Shown: positions 18,251 through 28,838, counted from the stretch's first letter. The stretch: 64,000 bases of DNA from Chitinibacter tainanensis DSM 15459 (GCF_000429785.1 NZ_KE386951.1:544461-608460), one strand, 5' to 3'. The notes: generated from the letters alone by a model not told the origin. A program made the numbers and translations.

Positions 18251-18835
18251 ATGCAACTGCCCACCCTCACCACCGCCCGGCTGACACTGCGGCCACTGCA
18301 AGATACGGATGCCCCGTATATTGCTGAACTTGCGGGAGAATGGGCGGTTGCGGGCAATACCCGCCGCGTTCCGCATCCTTATGATTTAACAATGGCGCAA
18401 GAGTTTCTCGCCTGGCAAGCGCAAGCCAGCCGGGATCGGGTTGAAGATGTCTTTGCTGTCACTTTACGTGGCAGCGGCAACTTGATTGGGTGTGTCGGGC
18501 TGGTCTACCAACCGCAACACACCGAATTAGGTTATTGGTTTGGCCAGGCATTCTGGGGGCAAGGTTACGCCACTGAAGCCGCTCAGACCACCATCGCTTA
18601 CTGCCGACAAGCACAAGCCCCACAGTATTTTTATGCCGAGCATTTAGTCAGCAACCCTCGTAGTGGCCGCGTATTGGAAAAGCTGGGGTTTCAGCCTAAG
18701 GGGCAGTATTTTGGCGAGGGTCGTGAGGGCGCAGGCGTTGAGCTGATGTTTTATCATCTAGATGGACATTGGGATAGCAGTCGAGCTGACCCCAGTTTTA
18801 TTGAGGATTTGTATGATTCAGTTTCAGCAAGTTAG
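18251..18835 (+). CDS. GNAT acetyltransferase (RimJ/RimL-like)
   Basis: 194-residue N-acetyltransferase with the RimJ/RimL pattern: TARLTLRPLQDTDAPYIAEL at the start, the acetyl-CoA loop FWGQGYATEAAQ and the NPRSGRVLEKLGFQ motif. The substrate is unknown. It lies between ftsY and ftsE, which are normally adjacent, and its last 23 bases overlap ftsE, so it is probably cotranscribed with the division genes. Confidence 0.88.
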   Translation: MQLPTLTTARLTLRPLQDTDAPYIAELAGEWAVAGNTRRVPHPYDLTMAQEFLAWQAQASRDRVEDVFAVTLRGSGNLIGCVGLVYQPQHTELGYWFGQAFWGQGYATEAAQTTIAYCRQAQAPQYFYAEHLVSNPRSGRVLEKLGFQPKGQYFGEGREGAGVELMFYHLDGHWDSSRADPSFIEDLYDSVSAS

Positions 18836-19466
18836 CAAAAGCTATCCGGGTGGTTTTGATGCCATCAAGAATCTGAGCTTCGAAATCCCCAGCGGCGAGC
18901 TGGTGTTTCTGGCCGGCCACTCTGGTGCGGGTAAATCGACGTTGCTCAAATTAATGGCCGGCATCGAAAAGCCCACCGCCGGGGCGGTTTTGCTGAATGG
19001 GCAAAATCTGGCGCGGATGAGCCGCGCCTCGCTGCCTTTTGTGCGCCGGCATATCGGCCTGATTTTTCAGGATCACAAAATCCTGTACGACCGCAGCGTC
19101 TTTGATAATGTGCGCCTGCCGCTGGATATCATCGGCTTTGATCATCAGGAAGGCCGCCGCCGCGTATTAGCCGCGCTGGATAAAGTCGGCCTCGCCGGCA
19201 AAGAAAAACTCAACCCGATTTCGCTCTCGGGTGGCGAGCAGCAGCGCCTGTGTATTGCCCGCGCGGTTGTGCATCGTCCGTCGATTTTGCTGGCCGATGA
19301 GCCCACCGCCAATCTCGATCGCGATTACGCGCACGATATTCTGGAGCTGTTCAAATCCTTCCATCAGGTGGGCGTCACATTGGTGATCTCGGCCCACGAT
19401 GAAAGCCTGATGGCCGACTATGGCCGCCGCATTCTGCGCCTGAAAAACGGCCAATTTACCGCTTGA
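18813..19466 (+). CDS. ftsE: FtsE, ATPase of the FtsEX divisome complex
   Basis: Cytoplasmic ABC-type ATPase that with FtsX activates periplasmic amidase regulators during division. 217 residues with Walker [11 protein letters not shown]-loop FQDHKIL, signature LSGGEQQRL and Walker [13 protein letters not shown]. The frame is open from 18762, but ATG 18813 with a GAGG eight bases upstream yields the family start [14 protein letters not shown]. It overlaps the end of the GNAT gene by 23 bases. Confidence 0.96.
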   Translation: MIQFQQVSKSYPGGFDAIKNLSFEIPSGELVFLAGHSGAGKSTLLKLMAGIEKPTAGAVLLNGQNLARMSRASLPFVRRHIGLIFQDHKILYDRSVFDNVRLPLDIIGFDHQEGRRRVLAALDKVGLAGKEKLNPISLSGGEQQRLCIARAVVHRPSILLADEPTANLDRDYAHDILELFKSFHQVGVTLVISAHDESLMADYGRRILRLKNGQFTA

Positions 19467-19476
19467 GGGGCACACA

Positions 19477-20379
19477 ATGACAGCCTGGTTCCGCTCTCAC
19501 CTACAAGCTTTTACTCGCTCGATCGGGGCGCTGGTGCGCCAGCCCATCGGCAGCCTGCTTAATCTGCTGGTGATTGGCATCACCGCCGCTTTCCCACTCG
19601 CGCTGTGGCTGATCGTGAATAGCGTTGGGCAGATCAGCCAACATATCAGCATCGAGCCACAGATTTCGATCTTTATGGCGCCCAGCGCCGAGCCCGCGCA
19701 GGTGAGCGCCCTGCAGCAGCAACTCAAAGCCGACCCGCGCATCGCTAAGCTCACGTTCACGCCGAAAGATGAAGCACTCAAAAGCTTGCAAGGCAGCTTT
19801 GGCAATGCCGATTTGCTGGCTGGGCTGGTAGACAACCCCTTGCCCGATGCCTTTGTACTGCAACCGAAAAGCGTTGATCCGGCCGCGCTGGAAGCATTGC
19901 AAAAAGAGCTCAGCGGCCACACTGGCGTGGAAGAAGTACAGCTGGATGCCGAATGGGCGCGCCGCTTGGCGCGCATTACCCAGCTGGGGGCGAACGTATT
20001 TGAAGTTGTTGCCGGCATGCTCGGTGCAGCCTTGGTGCTGATTACCGGCAATGCGATCCGCATGCAGATCCTGACCCGCAAAGACGAAATCGAAGTGGCG
20101 AAACTGATCGGCGCCACCGATGCCTTTATCCGCCGCCCTTTTATCCACAGCGCGCTGCTGCAGGGTATTCTGGGCGGGCTGGTGGCCACCGGCATTGTTT
20201 GGGGCGTGATCGGGCATCTGAATCCGGCCATTAATGCACTGGCGCAGTCGTATGGCCAGCAATTTGCACTGCAAACACCTGATCTGCTGACTATTGCCGC
20301 AGTCTGCGGCATTGTCGCTACGTTGTGCCTGCTCGGCGCCTTGCTGGCGGTGTGGCGCCATCTGCGTCAGTACCGTTAA
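19477..20379 (+). CDS. ftsX: FtsX, membrane subunit of the FtsEX divisome complex
   Basis: 300-residue protein with four predicted membrane helices: one after about residue 20, then a large periplasmic domain, and three in the C-terminal third. The conserved block QILTRKDEIEVAKLIGATDAFI lies on the cytoplasmic side and contacts FtsE. It starts 11 bp after ftsE. Confidence 0.95.
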   Translation: MTAWFRSHLQAFTRSIGALVRQPIGSLLNLLVIGITAAFPLALWLIVNSVGQISQHISIEPQISIFMAPSAEPAQVSALQQQLKADPRIAKLTFTPKDEALKSLQGSFGNADLLAGLVDNPLPDAFVLQPKSVDPAALEALQKELSGHTGVEEVQLDAEWARRLARITQLGANVFEVVAGMLGAALVLITGNAIRMQILTRKDEIEVAKLIGATDAFIRRPFIHSALLQGILGGLVATGIVWGVIGHLNPAINALAQSYGQQFALQTPDLLTIAAVCGIVATLCLLGALLAVWRHLRQYR

Positions 20380-20401
20380 AGCCACGTAGAGCCTAATCGT
20401 G

Positions 20402-20456
20402 CGCCCCATCCCACCGCGCTTTACAACAGGCGCTGGTGAATGGGGCGTTTTGTTTG
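20402..20456 (+). terminator. Terminator after ftsX
   Basis: CGCCCCAT (20402-20409) pairs with ATGGGGCG (20440-20447), with an inner imperfect CACCGCGC/GGCGCTGGTG stem, followed by TTTTGTTT. Confidence 0.8.
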
Positions 20457-20520
20457 GCAAGGGCTTGCCGTGCCACGCATAATCCAAGCAGGAATATGAT
20501 TGTTTGGATGAGGCAACCGC

Positions 20521-22059
20521 GTGGCGCTCCGCAAAGAAAATGTGCTGATCGTTGATGATCAAACCACCTTCCGGCAAACCCTAAAAAGCATTCTGTCAGA
20601 GCAGGGTTTTACCGGCATTGAGCAAGCCAGTAGCGGCCGCGAGGCGCTGCAGATCCTCAAAAAGCAGCCCATCAACTGCATCATCAGCGACTGGAATATG
20701 CCCGGCATGGACGGGCTGGAGCTGCTGCAATGGGTTCGCAATCAGCCGGGCACCGCGCATATCCCGTTTATGCTGATCACCGCCAATGCCACGCGCAGCA
20801 GCATTGAGGCCGCGCTGGAAAACGGCGTTACCGATTACCTGATCAAACCCTTTACCACCCAACATTTTGCCAACCGCATGCACCGCATGCTGCTGGGCAA
20901 ACGCTCGGCGCCGGCTCGCCCTCAACCCGCCAGCCGCCGCCCCCTGATTGGCGAACTCAATCTCGAGCAGGAAACCCGCCGCGCCAGCATCCTGATTGTG
21001 GATGACGCCAAAGACAATATCGAAGCCGCCGCCACGGTGCTGGAAGATGATTACCAGCTGCAAGTGGCCTTAAGCGGAAACAAAGCCCTGGAGCTCGCCC
21101 GCAGCGCCACCCCGCCCGATTTGATTCTGCTCGATGTGATGATGCCCGAGCCTGATGGCTATGCCGTGTGTCAGGCACTGCAGGCCGACCCAGCCACCCG
21201 CCAGATTCCGATTATCTTTATGACCGCCAAAGATCAGCCAGATGATGTTGCCAAGGGGCTGGAAATGGGCGCAGTTGATTATGTGGTCAAGCCTTTTCAC
21301 CCCACCATCTTGCGCGCACGCGTGCGCACCCAGCTACGTCTAGCCAAAGCGGTGAGCAATCTGCAGCTGCAATCAGCGCGCCTGGAAGAAGACGCCCGCT
21401 TACGCGAGGAAGTAGAACAGCTCAATAAACACGATCTGAAAAGCCCGCTGAGCGCGGTACTGCAAGCCACCGAGCAATTACTCACCGATGGCCTCACCAG
21501 TAGCCAGCAAAAATTGGTACGGCTGGCCACCAATGCCACGCATGCCGCGCTAGAGCAAATTGACCGCACCCTCGATTTATTACGGATGGAAACCGGCAGC
21601 TACCTGCTCGATGCCGAGGTATTCGAGCTGGGCGAGCAGGTGCGCCGCGTGGCCGCCGAGGTTGAGCTCGCCTTTGCCGGCAAAATCAGCATGGATCTCA
21701 CCGGCCTGGGTGAGCAGCCTTTAAATGTGCTGGGCAATACTGGCCTAAGCCTGGGGATTCTGTCCAATCTACTGAAAAACGCCGCCGAGGCCGCCCCCGA
21801 AGGCAGCCAGATTCATTGCTCGGCCACCGTGGGTCAGAAAGACATTCAGCTGGCCATTCACAATCAGGGCGCGGTGCCCATGGCGATCCGCCAGCGTTTT
21901 TTCGAGAAATATGTCACCGCGGGCAAAGCCAAGGGTAATGGCATCGGCACCTACACCGCCCGGCTGTATGCCGAGGCCCAGCATGGCAGCCTAGAGATGC
22001 AAACCGACGATGACACCGGCACCACCCTCACGCTGCGTCTACCGCGGCAGGCAGACTAA
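20521..22059 (+). CDS. Dual-receiver hybrid histidine kinase
   Basis: 512-residue cytoplasmic protein. The first receiver domain (about 1-125) has phosphoacceptor D in ISDWNMPGMDG and the KPF lysine. The second (about 155-275) has LILLDVMMPEPDG and YVVKPF. A linker coiled coil leads to a dimerisation segment with HDLKSPL (histidine near 305), and an ATPase domain has N box NLLKNAAEA and G2 box GNGIGTYTA. There is no membrane segment, so it probably takes phosphate from or gives it to the hybrid kinase encoded 4 bp downstream. The start is GTG 20521, with GAGG 7-10 bases upstream. Confidence 0.85.
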   Translation: MALRKENVLIVDDQTTFRQTLKSILSEQGFTGIEQASSGREALQILKKQPINCIISDWNMPGMDGLELLQWVRNQPGTAHIPFMLITANATRSSIEAALENGVTDYLIKPFTTQHFANRMHRMLLGKRSAPARPQPASRRPLIGELNLEQETRRASILIVDDAKDNIEAAATVLEDDYQLQVALSGNKALELARSATPPDLILLDVMMPEPDGYAVCQALQADPATRQIPIIFMTAKDQPDDVAKGLEMGAVDYVVKPFHPTILRARVRTQLRLAKAVSNLQLQSARLEEDARLREEVEQLNKHDLKSPLSAVLQATEQLLTDGLTSSQQKLVRLATNATHAALEQIDRTLDLLRMETGSYLLDAEVFELGEQVRRVAAEVELAFAGKISMDLTGLGEQPLNVLGNTGLSLGILSNLLKNAAEAAPEGSQIHCSATVGQKDIQLAIHNQGAVPMAIRQRFFEKYVTAGKAKGNGIGTYTARLYAEAQHGSLEMQTDDDTGTTLTLRLPRQAD

Positions 22060-22062
22060 GCC

Positions 22063-25000
22063 ATGCAGGCCCGCTTTGCTTGGCGCTGGTGGCTATTGAG
22101 CCTACTGCTCGCGGGGCTCGCGGGCTGGGTTACAGTGCAGTGGCAAGCGGCACAACAGCAGGCAGCTCAGCAAACCCATTTACAATTGTTGGCGCATGAT
22201 CTGGCGTTAGAGATTCGCTCCAATACCAGCGAAGGGCGCGTTTTGGGTGCAGCCCAGCTGATGGGGCGCACCTCGGCCAGTGTGCGCGGCAGCCTACTTG
22301 GCGAGGCGAGCGCCACGGCGCGCCTAGTCGAAGATAGCCAGCATGTGTTGCGGCAATTTGGCGCCGAGAGCACCTACCTGCTAAGCGGCACCGGCCAGGT
22401 ACTGGCCTACACCGATAACCAAAACCGCCAGCTGCTGCTGGGCGAACAGCTGGGGCAGCGCCCGTACTGGCAGCAAGCCATGCGCGGTGAAGCGCATATT
22501 TATCCGGCCATTGGTATTCATTCGCATGAGCGCGGCCTCTACTTCGCTGCCCCGGTGTGGTTGCCGCAAGTGCCACACTATCCGCAAGGCGTGCTGGTCA
22601 TCAAAATGGGCGGTGACTTTATTGATGGGCTGCTGCGCAAGCACGGCTCGCGTGCCTGGCTACTATCGCCCGATGGGCTGATTTTTGGCAGCAGCCAACC
22701 CGGGGATTTATTTCAGTGGCTAAAGCCGCTCGCCGCCGATGATTTACTGGCTTTGCGCCAGCTGCATCAATTTGACGCCTTACTGGGCAATACCCCGCCC
22801 AGCCTTCTGGATTGGGCGCCAGCGGGTGCGGGCGTGCTGCGGCTGGGTGGCATGCGCTATCTGGTGGCGGAATCCCAACTTAGCTGGCCCGACCCGCGCG
22901 GAACCTGGAAAGTAATGGTGCTACAAGATCGCAGCCAGCTCTCGCCCTGGTGGCATTGGCTACCGTTAGCGAGCCTGGCTAGCATTCTGGTCTTGGTGGC
23001 GAGCCTGCTGCTGTATGCCCGCCAGCGCTGGCGGGCGCTGCAACAGCGTCATCAGGACGAGCAAGCCGCCGCCGCGCGGCAATTGCAGGAGCGGGAAACC
23101 GCGTTTCGCACCCTGGCCGAAAATGCCTCGGATGTGATCATGCGCTTTACCCCCGATGGCCGGCTGCTGTATGCCAGCCCGGCGCTGTTTCGGCAATTGC
23201 GGCAGCCTGCGCGCGAGGTCAGTAGCTGTCGGCTGGCCGATTTGGGCTTTAGCGCCAGCGAAGCGGCCGAGCGTGAAGCCGCGATTGCCAGTGTGAGCCA
23301 GCTGGCGCAACCACTGCGCCGCAGCTTTGCTTATGGCCTGGCCGAGCATTGGCGTGAATGGATGCTCACGCCCGAGCTGAATGCGCACGGGCAGGTGCAA
23401 AGCGTGCTCGTCACCTCGCGCGACATCAGCGAACAGCTGGCGCAGCAAACGGCGCTGGCCAATGCCAAACAAGCCGCCGAATTGGCGCGACAGCAGATTG
23501 TGGATTTATCCAACACCCTGCCGCTGGCGGTCTTTCAATATCGCCAACAAGGGGAAGCTGGCGAATTTACCTTCCTCAGCGCCAAAACCGCCGAGCTATT
23601 TGGCGTGAGTCTGCAGGAAATCTACGCAGATCCGGCGCAGCGCTGGCGGCATGTGCCGCTGGCAGAGATGCAGCAGGCGCGCAGCGAAATCCGCGCCGCC
23701 ATTGCCGAGCGGCGAACCGCAGATGTGCAACATACCGTGCAGCTGGCGGGCGAGCTGCATCACATTCGCACCGTGGGTGTGCCGGCGCGTGGCGCCGATG
23801 GGCAAGATTACTGGAATGGCTTTTTTATGGATATCACCCGCGCGGTACAGCAAGCCGCCGCGCTGGAGCAAGCCCGCCACACAGCCGAAGCCGCTACCGA
23901 AGCCAAATCTCGCTTTCTGGCCAATATCAGCCATGAGATCCGCACTCCACTGAATGCCGTACTGGGTCTGGCGCATCTGGCCGCGAAACACAGCGACAAT
24001 CCGCGCCAGCACGATTACCTAAACAAAATCAGTCATGCCGGCCAGGTGTTGCTCAGCCTGATTAATGACCTGCTCGACTTCTCGAAGATCGAAGCCGATC
24101 GGCTCACTTTAGAGCAGATCCCCTTTTCGTTAAGCGACGTGCTCGCCCAAGTTGCGACGGTCACGGCGGGGCGGGCGCAAGAAAAAGGACTGCACTATTG
24201 GTTTGATCTGTCCCCCACACTGCCGGAGCAGTGGCAAGGCGATCCGCTGCGGCTGGGGCAAGTGCTGATCAATCTACTCAATAACGCGATCAAATTTACC
24301 GCCCATGGCGAAGTGAGCCTGCACTTGCAGGCCATTCAGGAAGGGGATGCTTGCTGGCTCAGCGCCGCTGTTCGCGATACCGGCGTGGGCATGCAGCCCG
24401 AGCAACTGGCGCGGCTGTTTCAGCCCTTCACACAGGCCGATAGTTCAACCACCCGCCAATTTGGCGGCACCGGCTTGGGGCTGAGTATTGCGCAGCGACT
24501 GGTGCAGCTGATGGCGGGCGAGATCAGCGTCGAAAGTACCCCCGAGCAAGGCAGTGTATTTCGTTTTAAGGTGCGGCTCAGCGCCAGCGCCGCCGCCACG
24601 CCCATTCAGCCACCCACGCGCGGCCATGTCACTCTATTAAGCCGGCATACGGGGCTCGCGCAGCTGGCCCAGCGCTACAGCCCGGCAACGACGTTTCAGC
24701 AAATCATCGACGACAGCCCGCTTGGGCCGAGTGATTGCTATTTGCTGGATATGCTGTTTGCGCCAGCGACCAGCCTGCTAGCCATCGCCCGCCAGCTGCG
24801 AGCGGCGCAGCCCGCGGCCGAGCTATGGCTGCTGGGCGAGCCGGCCGCCGAAGATTGGCCTACGTGGCAAGCGCTGAATGCGCGCGCTATTGCGGCGCCC
24901 TACTTGCCCGCAGCTTGGCGAGGCGAAGCCCAACCCATTACGCCAAGCGCCCCTACGCTGCGCTTTGCCCCCGCCAGTGTGCTGGTGGTAGAAGACAATG

Positions 25001-25986
25001 CCATCAATCAGCAAATTGCCTGCGAATTATTGGCCGAGCTGGGCCTGCAAGCCTGCGAGGCCGGTGATGGCCAGGCGGCGCTAGAGCAACTGAGCGCGGC
25101 GCCTGCGGCCCATGCCTTGGTCTTGATGGATATTCAAATGCCGCGGCTGGATGGCTATGCCGCCACGCGCGCCATTCGCCGATTGCCGGCACTGGCCACG
25201 CTGCCGATTATTGCCATGACCGCCAACACCAGCGCCGAGGATCAGGTCGCGGTGCGCGCTGCCGGCATGAATGATTACCTCAGCAAACCGATTGACCCGC
25301 AGCAGCTGGCCCAAACGCTGAGCAAATACCTTAGGTATACTGCTGTAGATATTGAAAATTATGACCCACAGAGCAATACCCCTGAAACCAACCAATGGCA
25401 ATGCCTCGACTACCCGCAGGCGCTGGGCCGGCTAGCCAACAAGGCCGACACCCTCAACCGCCTGCTGGGCGATTTCGCTCGTAACTATCAACAGGCTGCG
25501 GCCACGCTCGCCACCCACATCGCCAGCGCCGATTGGGCCAGTGCGCAGCGGCTAGCGCACACGCTGAAAGGCGTCACCGGCAATCTGGGGCTACAGCGTA
25601 TTCCCACTCTGGCGGCCGAGCTGGAAAACGCCTGCGCTCCCGCCGCCCCGCAGCCTGCCGCCACTGAGGCGCTACTGGCTGAATTGGCCAAGGCGCTAAG
25701 CAGCGCCTGCGCCGAAATTCAGGCCAAGCTACCGGCGCCAACCACCTCCACCGAGGCCACCGCCCCGCTAATCAGCCCGGCCGAGCTACTGAATGAGCTG
25801 GAAATACTGCAGCTTTGGCTCGAAAGCAATGATCGCCGTGCTAGCGCCGCCTTTGCCCGCTTGCGCCCGAGTATCGCGGCGCATTACCCAAGGGCCGAGC
25901 TGGCCGCACTGCAAGCGGCGCTGGATGACTATGATTTTGCGCCACTGGCAGACTGGGTAGCCCAAACCCTGGCCAGCCCAGCCTAA
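22063..25986 (+). CDS. Membrane hybrid sensor histidine kinase with PAS, REC and Hpt domains
   Basis: 1307 residues, a complete phosphorelay in one chain. Order: membrane helix (about 7-26), periplasmic sensor region resembling Cache domains, second helix (about 297-318), two PAS-like domains (about 345-455 and 475-600), HisKA with [11 protein letters not shown] (histidine near 624), ATPase with NAIKFT, DTGVGM and GTGLGLSIA, and a degenerate receiver (about 860-960) lacking obvious catalytic acids. A true receiver follows with [11 protein letters not shown] (aspartate near 1022), then Hpt with [12 protein letters not shown] (histidine near 1166). The ligand is unknown. It starts 4 bp after the dual-receiver kinase, so the two form one operon. 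Confidence 0.88.
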   Translation: MQARFAWRWWLLSLLLAGLAGWVTVQWQAAQQQAAQQTHLQLLAHDLALEIRSNTSEGRVLGAAQLMGRTSASVRGSLLGEASATARLVEDSQHVLRQFGAESTYLLSGTGQVLAYTDNQNRQLLLGEQLGQRPYWQQAMRGEAHIYPAIGIHSHERGLYFAAPVWLPQVPHYPQGVLVIKMGGDFIDGLLRKHGSRAWLLSPDGLIFGSSQPGDLFQWLKPLAADDLLALRQLHQFDALLGNTPPSLLDWAPAGAGVLRLGGMRYLVAESQLSWPDPRGTWKVMVLQDRSQLSPWWHWLPLASLASILVLVASLLLYARQRWRALQQRHQDEQAAAARQLQERETAFRTLAENASDVIMRFTPDGRLLYASPALFRQLRQPAREVSSCRLADLGFSASEAAEREAAIASVSQLAQPLRRSFAYGLAEHWREWMLTPELNAHGQVQSVLVTSRDISEQLAQQTALANAKQAAELARQQIVDLSNTLPLAVFQYRQQGEAGEFTFLSAKTAELFGVSLQEIYADPAQRWRHVPLAEMQQARSEIRAAIAERRTADVQHTVQLAGELHHIRTVGVPARGADGQDYWNGFFMDITRAVQQAAALEQARHTAEAATEAKSRFLANISHEIRTPLNAVLGLAHLAAKHSDNPRQHDYLNKISHAGQVLLSLINDLLDFSKIEADRLTLEQIPFSLSDVLAQVATVTAGRAQEKGLHYWFDLSPTLPEQWQGDPLRLGQVLINLLNNAIKFTAHGEVSLHLQAIQEGDACWLSAAVRDTGVGMQPEQLARLFQPFTQADSSTTRQFGGTGLGLSIAQRLVQLMAGEISVESTPEQGSVFRFKVRLSASAAATPIQPPTRGHVTLLSRHTGLAQLAQRYSPATTFQQIIDDSPLGPSDCYLLDMLFAPATSLLAIARQLRAAQPAAELWLLGEPAAEDWPTWQALNARAIAAPYLPAAWRGEAQPITPSAPTLRFAPASVLVVEDNAINQQIACELLAELGLQACEAGDGQAALEQLSAAPAAHALVLMDIQMPRLDGYAATRAIRRLPALATLPIIAMTANTSAEDQVAVRAAGMNDYLSKPIDPQQLAQTLSKYLRYTAVDIENYDPQSNTPETNQWQCLDYPQALGRLANKADTLNRLLGDFARNYQQAAATLATHIASADWASAQRLAHTLKGVTGNLGLQRIPTLAAELENACAPAAPQPAATEALLAELAKALSSACAEIQAKLPAPTTSTEATAPLISPAELLNELEILQLWLESNDRRASAAFARLRPSIAAHYPRAELAALQAALDDYDFAPLADWVAQTLASPA

Positions 25987-26000
25987 ACCCGCCGTGTGGT

Positions 26001-26723
26001 TTACGCGGGCTGGCGCGTGGCGGCCAGCACGATTTCGCGAATACACACTGACTGCGGCGCCTGATAGGCATACAACACCGCTTGCGCTACCTCGCTGGCG
26101 GCCAAAACCCCGCCCATCGCGGTTTTCCAGTCTTCGTAGCCAGCCTTGATTTGCGCATCGGTGGTGTGGCTTAACAGCTCGGTTTCCACCGCGCCCGGGG
26201 CAATGGTAATCACCCGCACATTGTGCTCGGCCACTTCTTCGCGCAGATTTTCGCTCAGTGCATGCACCGCAAACTTGGTGCCGCAATAGGCTGCATGGTT
26301 AGGGAAAGTTTTGCGCCCAGCGATCGAGCTGATATTGATAATGGTGCCATGCTGGCGCGCTACCATGCCGGGCAAGACACTGTGAATGCCATTCAATACG
26401 CCGCCGATGTTCACATCCAGCATACGCTGCCATTCGCCCGGCGCTTGCTCGGCCATTTTGCCCAGCAACATCACTCCGGCGTTATTCACCAGCAAATCAG
26501 CGGGGCCATACAACGCCTCGGCTTCGGCCACCGCGGCCTGTACCGCGGCGCCATCGCAGACATCCACACTGCGGCACAGGGTATTAGGCAGATTCAGCGC
26601 TTGTAACCGGTCAATGCGGCGAGCCAACAGCAGCATGGGGTGACCCAAGGCCGCCACTTGGCGGGCTAATTCAGCGCCGATCCCTGAGCTGGCACCGGTG
26701 ATAATGACTAGTTTCTTTTGCAT
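26001..26723 (-). CDS. Short-chain dehydrogenase/reductase
   Basis: 240-residue classical SDR with nucleotide loop TGASSGIGAEL, NNAG in LLVNNAGVMLLG, the catalytic serine in INISSIAG and YxxxK as YCGTK. The arginine after the second strand (LLLARRIDRL) suggests NADP(H). An open frame extends to 26831, but ATG 26723 has an AAGGAT ribosome binding site and gives the family start MQKKLVIITG. It is divergent from a LysR regulator that may control it; the substrate is unknown. Confidence 0.9.
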   Translation of the reverse strand: MQKKLVIITGASSGIGAELARQVAALGHPMLLLARRIDRLQALNLPNTLCRSVDVCDGAAVQAAVAEAEALYGPADLLVNNAGVMLLGKMAEQAPGEWQRMLDVNIGGVLNGIHSVLPGMVARQHGTIINISSIAGRKTFPNHAAYCGTKFAVHALSENLREEVAEHNVRVITIAPGAVETELLSHTTDAQIKAGYEDWKTAMGGVLAASEVAQAVLYAYQAPQSVCIREIVLAATRQPA

Positions 26724-26842
26724 GATGGTATCCTTTGGTTCTGTAATCGCCATTAACAATGGCTTGCGATGAAAGAGAGTGTATTCCCCGGCCATAAGCG
26801 GCGTAAAATGGGAAATATCGCTGGCTGCCATCGGTTTAATCT

Positions 26843-27694
26843 ATGGATACCCGTCACCTCAAGGCCTTTCTGGCGGTGTTTGAAGAGCGCAATATCACGC
26901 TGGCTGCCCAGCGGCTGTTTATCACCCAGCCTACTTTGTCGGTCACCATTCGCCAGCTGGAAGACGATCTGGCGACGCCGTTGTTTATCCGCGAGCCGCG
27001 CGGCGTAGCGGTCACCGAAGCGGCACGGCTACTGTATCCGCAAGCGCAGCGCCTGCTGGCGCAACTGGCCGGCATTCGTCAGCAATTCACCGCCCAACAT
27101 CATTGCCAGCCGCTGGCGCTGGGCGTGGCGGCCGATGTACCCCGGCAGGCGGTGAATTATTGGCTAGCGGTGTTGGCTGGCGCATTGCCAGCAGTGCAGT
27201 GGCAATTACAGGCTGGCTGCGCCGGCGATGTGCGGCTCGCAGCCGAGGCGGAGCGCTGCGAGGATGAGTTATTTCTACCGCTGCTGGATGACCCGCTGTG
27301 TGTGGTCGCGCCCCGCGATTGGCCACAAGATAAGCCGATCCAGCAGCTGCACGATATCGCACTGGACGACTGGATTTTATGCCCGGATGCGCCGAGCCAG
27401 CAGCAGCTATTGGCGTTGCTGGGGGTGGATACGGTGGCGATGCAGACGAATCATCGGGCCAATACCCTACCACTGGTCTTGCAGCTGGTCGAGGCGGGCC
27501 AAGGCTGGGCGCTGGTGCCCGCCAGCCTCGCCGCCGATTATGCCGTACAGCCAGTGACGCTCGCGCAAACACTGCCCAGCATCCGCTATGGTTTGTGCTA
27601 CCGCGCCGCTCTGCTGGAGCAGCCGATTCTTAATCAAGCGGTGGCCGCGCTCAGCGCAGCCCCCGTCTTTATGGCTACACCCCGAAGCGCTTAA
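26843..27694 (+). CDS. LysR-family transcriptional regulator
   Basis: 283 residues. The N-terminal winged helix-turn-helix is clear: MDTRHLKAFLAVFEERNITL, AAQRLFITQPTLSVTIRQLE and PLFIREPRGVAVTEAA. The C-terminal effector domain is less conserved. Its 3' end overlaps the convergent hydrolase gene by 20 bp. The divergent SDR is its likely target by the usual LysR logic; the inducer is unknown. Confidence 0.92.
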   Translation: MDTRHLKAFLAVFEERNITLAAQRLFITQPTLSVTIRQLEDDLATPLFIREPRGVAVTEAARLLYPQAQRLLAQLAGIRQQFTAQHHCQPLALGVAADVPRQAVNYWLAVLAGALPAVQWQLQAGCAGDVRLAAEAERCEDELFLPLLDDPLCVVAPRDWPQDKPIQQLHDIALDDWILCPDAPSQQQLLALLGVDTVAMQTNHRANTLPLVLQLVEAGQGWALVPASLAADYAVQPVTLAQTLPSIRYGLCYRAALLEQPILNQAVAALSAAPVFMATPRSA

Positions 27695-28496
27695 ACCACG
27701 CCAGCATCGCTGCCCACGCATCTTGCGCCGCGGCGGCGTTGTAGCTTGGGCGATAGTCGGCGTTAAAACCATGCGCGGCCGTATCGTAAATCTGGAAGGC
27801 AAACGATTGCTTTTGCGCTTTGAGCGCCGCCTGCATTTGCGCCACGCTCTCAAGCGAAATGCCTTTATCCTGCCCGGCGTACAGGCCCAGCACTGGCGCT
27901 TTTAGCTGGCTGGCCACATCAATGGGCTGGCGCGGCGTATTCGGATTCGTTGGCCCCACCAAGCGACCATACCAAGCCACACCGGCTTTTACCTTGGGGG
28001 TATGTGCTGCATACAGCCATGTAATGCGCCCGCCCCAGCAATACCCCGTTACCGCCAAGCGCTGCGGATCACCACCTTGGCTGGCGGCCCAGGCGGCGGT
28101 GGCATCCAAATCGGCCAGCACTTCGGCATCGGGCACTTTGCTTACCAGCTCGCGAATCAAGCTATCCACATCGGCATACTGCCGCGCATCGCCATAGCGG
28201 TAAAAGAGCTCCGGCGCGATCGCCAGATAGCCCTGCTTGGCTAGCCGGCGGCATAAATCCTGAATATGCTCGTGCACACCAAAGATTTCCTGAATCACCA
28301 GCACAGTCGGCAAGGGGCCAGTGGCCGCCGCGGGCATCGCCCGATAGGCGGGCAGCGGGCCAATCTGCACCATGCCTGCTGTTAGGCCTGTGCTATCGGT
28401 TTGCAGCGTGGTCGCAGCCACGGGCTGCACGGCCAGCGCAAAGCCGCTGGCCACAGATGCTTTGAGAAAATCACGGCGAGTTTCGGTGGTCATCAT
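27675..28496 (-). CDS. Dienelactone hydrolase family protein, Tat-exported
   Basis: 273 residues beginning with a twin-arginine signal, TRRDFLKASVASGFALA, so it is probably exported folded to the periplasm. The alpha/beta hydrolase core has the dienelactone-hydrolase nucleophile motif GYCWGG (cysteine near 153), the aspartate in YAGQDKGIS and the histidine in AAHGFN. The natural substrate is unknown; many members are uncharacterised esterases. Confidence 0.88.
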   Translation of the reverse strand: MMTTETRRDFLKASVASGFALAVQPVAATTLQTDSTGLTAGMVQIGPLPAYRAMPAAATGPLPTVLVIQEIFGVHEHIQDLCRRLAKQGYLAIAPELFYRYGDARQYADVDSLIRELVSKVPDAEVLADLDATAAWAASQGGDPQRLAVTGYCWGGRITWLYAAHTPKVKAGVAWYGRLVGPTNPNTPRQPIDVASQLKAPVLGLYAGQDKGISLESVAQMQAALKAQKQSFAFQIYDTAAHGFNADYRPSYNAAAAQDAWAAMLAWFKRFGV

Positions 28497-28504
28497 CTTC
28501 CTTG

Positions 28505-28771
28505 TTAGCGGATTTGGATTAAGGCAAAGCGTGGGGGCTGCGCCAGCGACTCGATCGACACCAACTGATCAAGCCGGATCTCTTGCACAGCACCAGCACA
28601 TTCAACGACAAAATACTCAATCTGTGCACGCACCCGCACATCGCAGGCTACGGCCTGCAGGCACGTGCCATCGTGGAGCACCAGTTGCACCGGCTCGCGG
28701 TGCATCGCGGCGATCTCCAGATAATCGTAGGCGGCACAAGCAATCGGGGTATAAGTGGCAGGTGCGCTCAT
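28505..28771 (-). CDS. rof: Rof-type Rho-binding antiterminator
   Basis: 88-residue Sm-like protein that in E. coli (Rof/YaeO) binds Rho and blocks termination. The match covers the whole length: YTPIACAAYDYLEIAAMHR at the start, LVLHDGTCLQAVACDV in the middle, then IEYFVVECAGAVQEIRLDQL and VSIESL. It is 8 bp upstream of the hydrolase gene and downstream of the ahcY terminator. Confidence 0.88.
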   Translation of the reverse strand: MSAPATYTPIACAAYDYLEIAAMHREPVQLVLHDGTCLQAVACDVRVRAQIEYFVVECAGAVQEIRLDQLVSIESLAQPPRFALIQIR

Positions 28772-28803
28772 TGCAGCCTCAGTATTTTTTCATACGCAGA
28801 TAA

Positions 28804-28829
28804 ACAAAAACGCCCACAAGGGGCGTTTT
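28804..28829 (-). terminator. ahcY terminator
   Basis: Minus strand AACGCCC, loop CTTGT, GGGCGTT then T run, ending just before the rof gene. Confidence 0.85.
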
Positions 28830-28838
28830 GCGAGTTGC

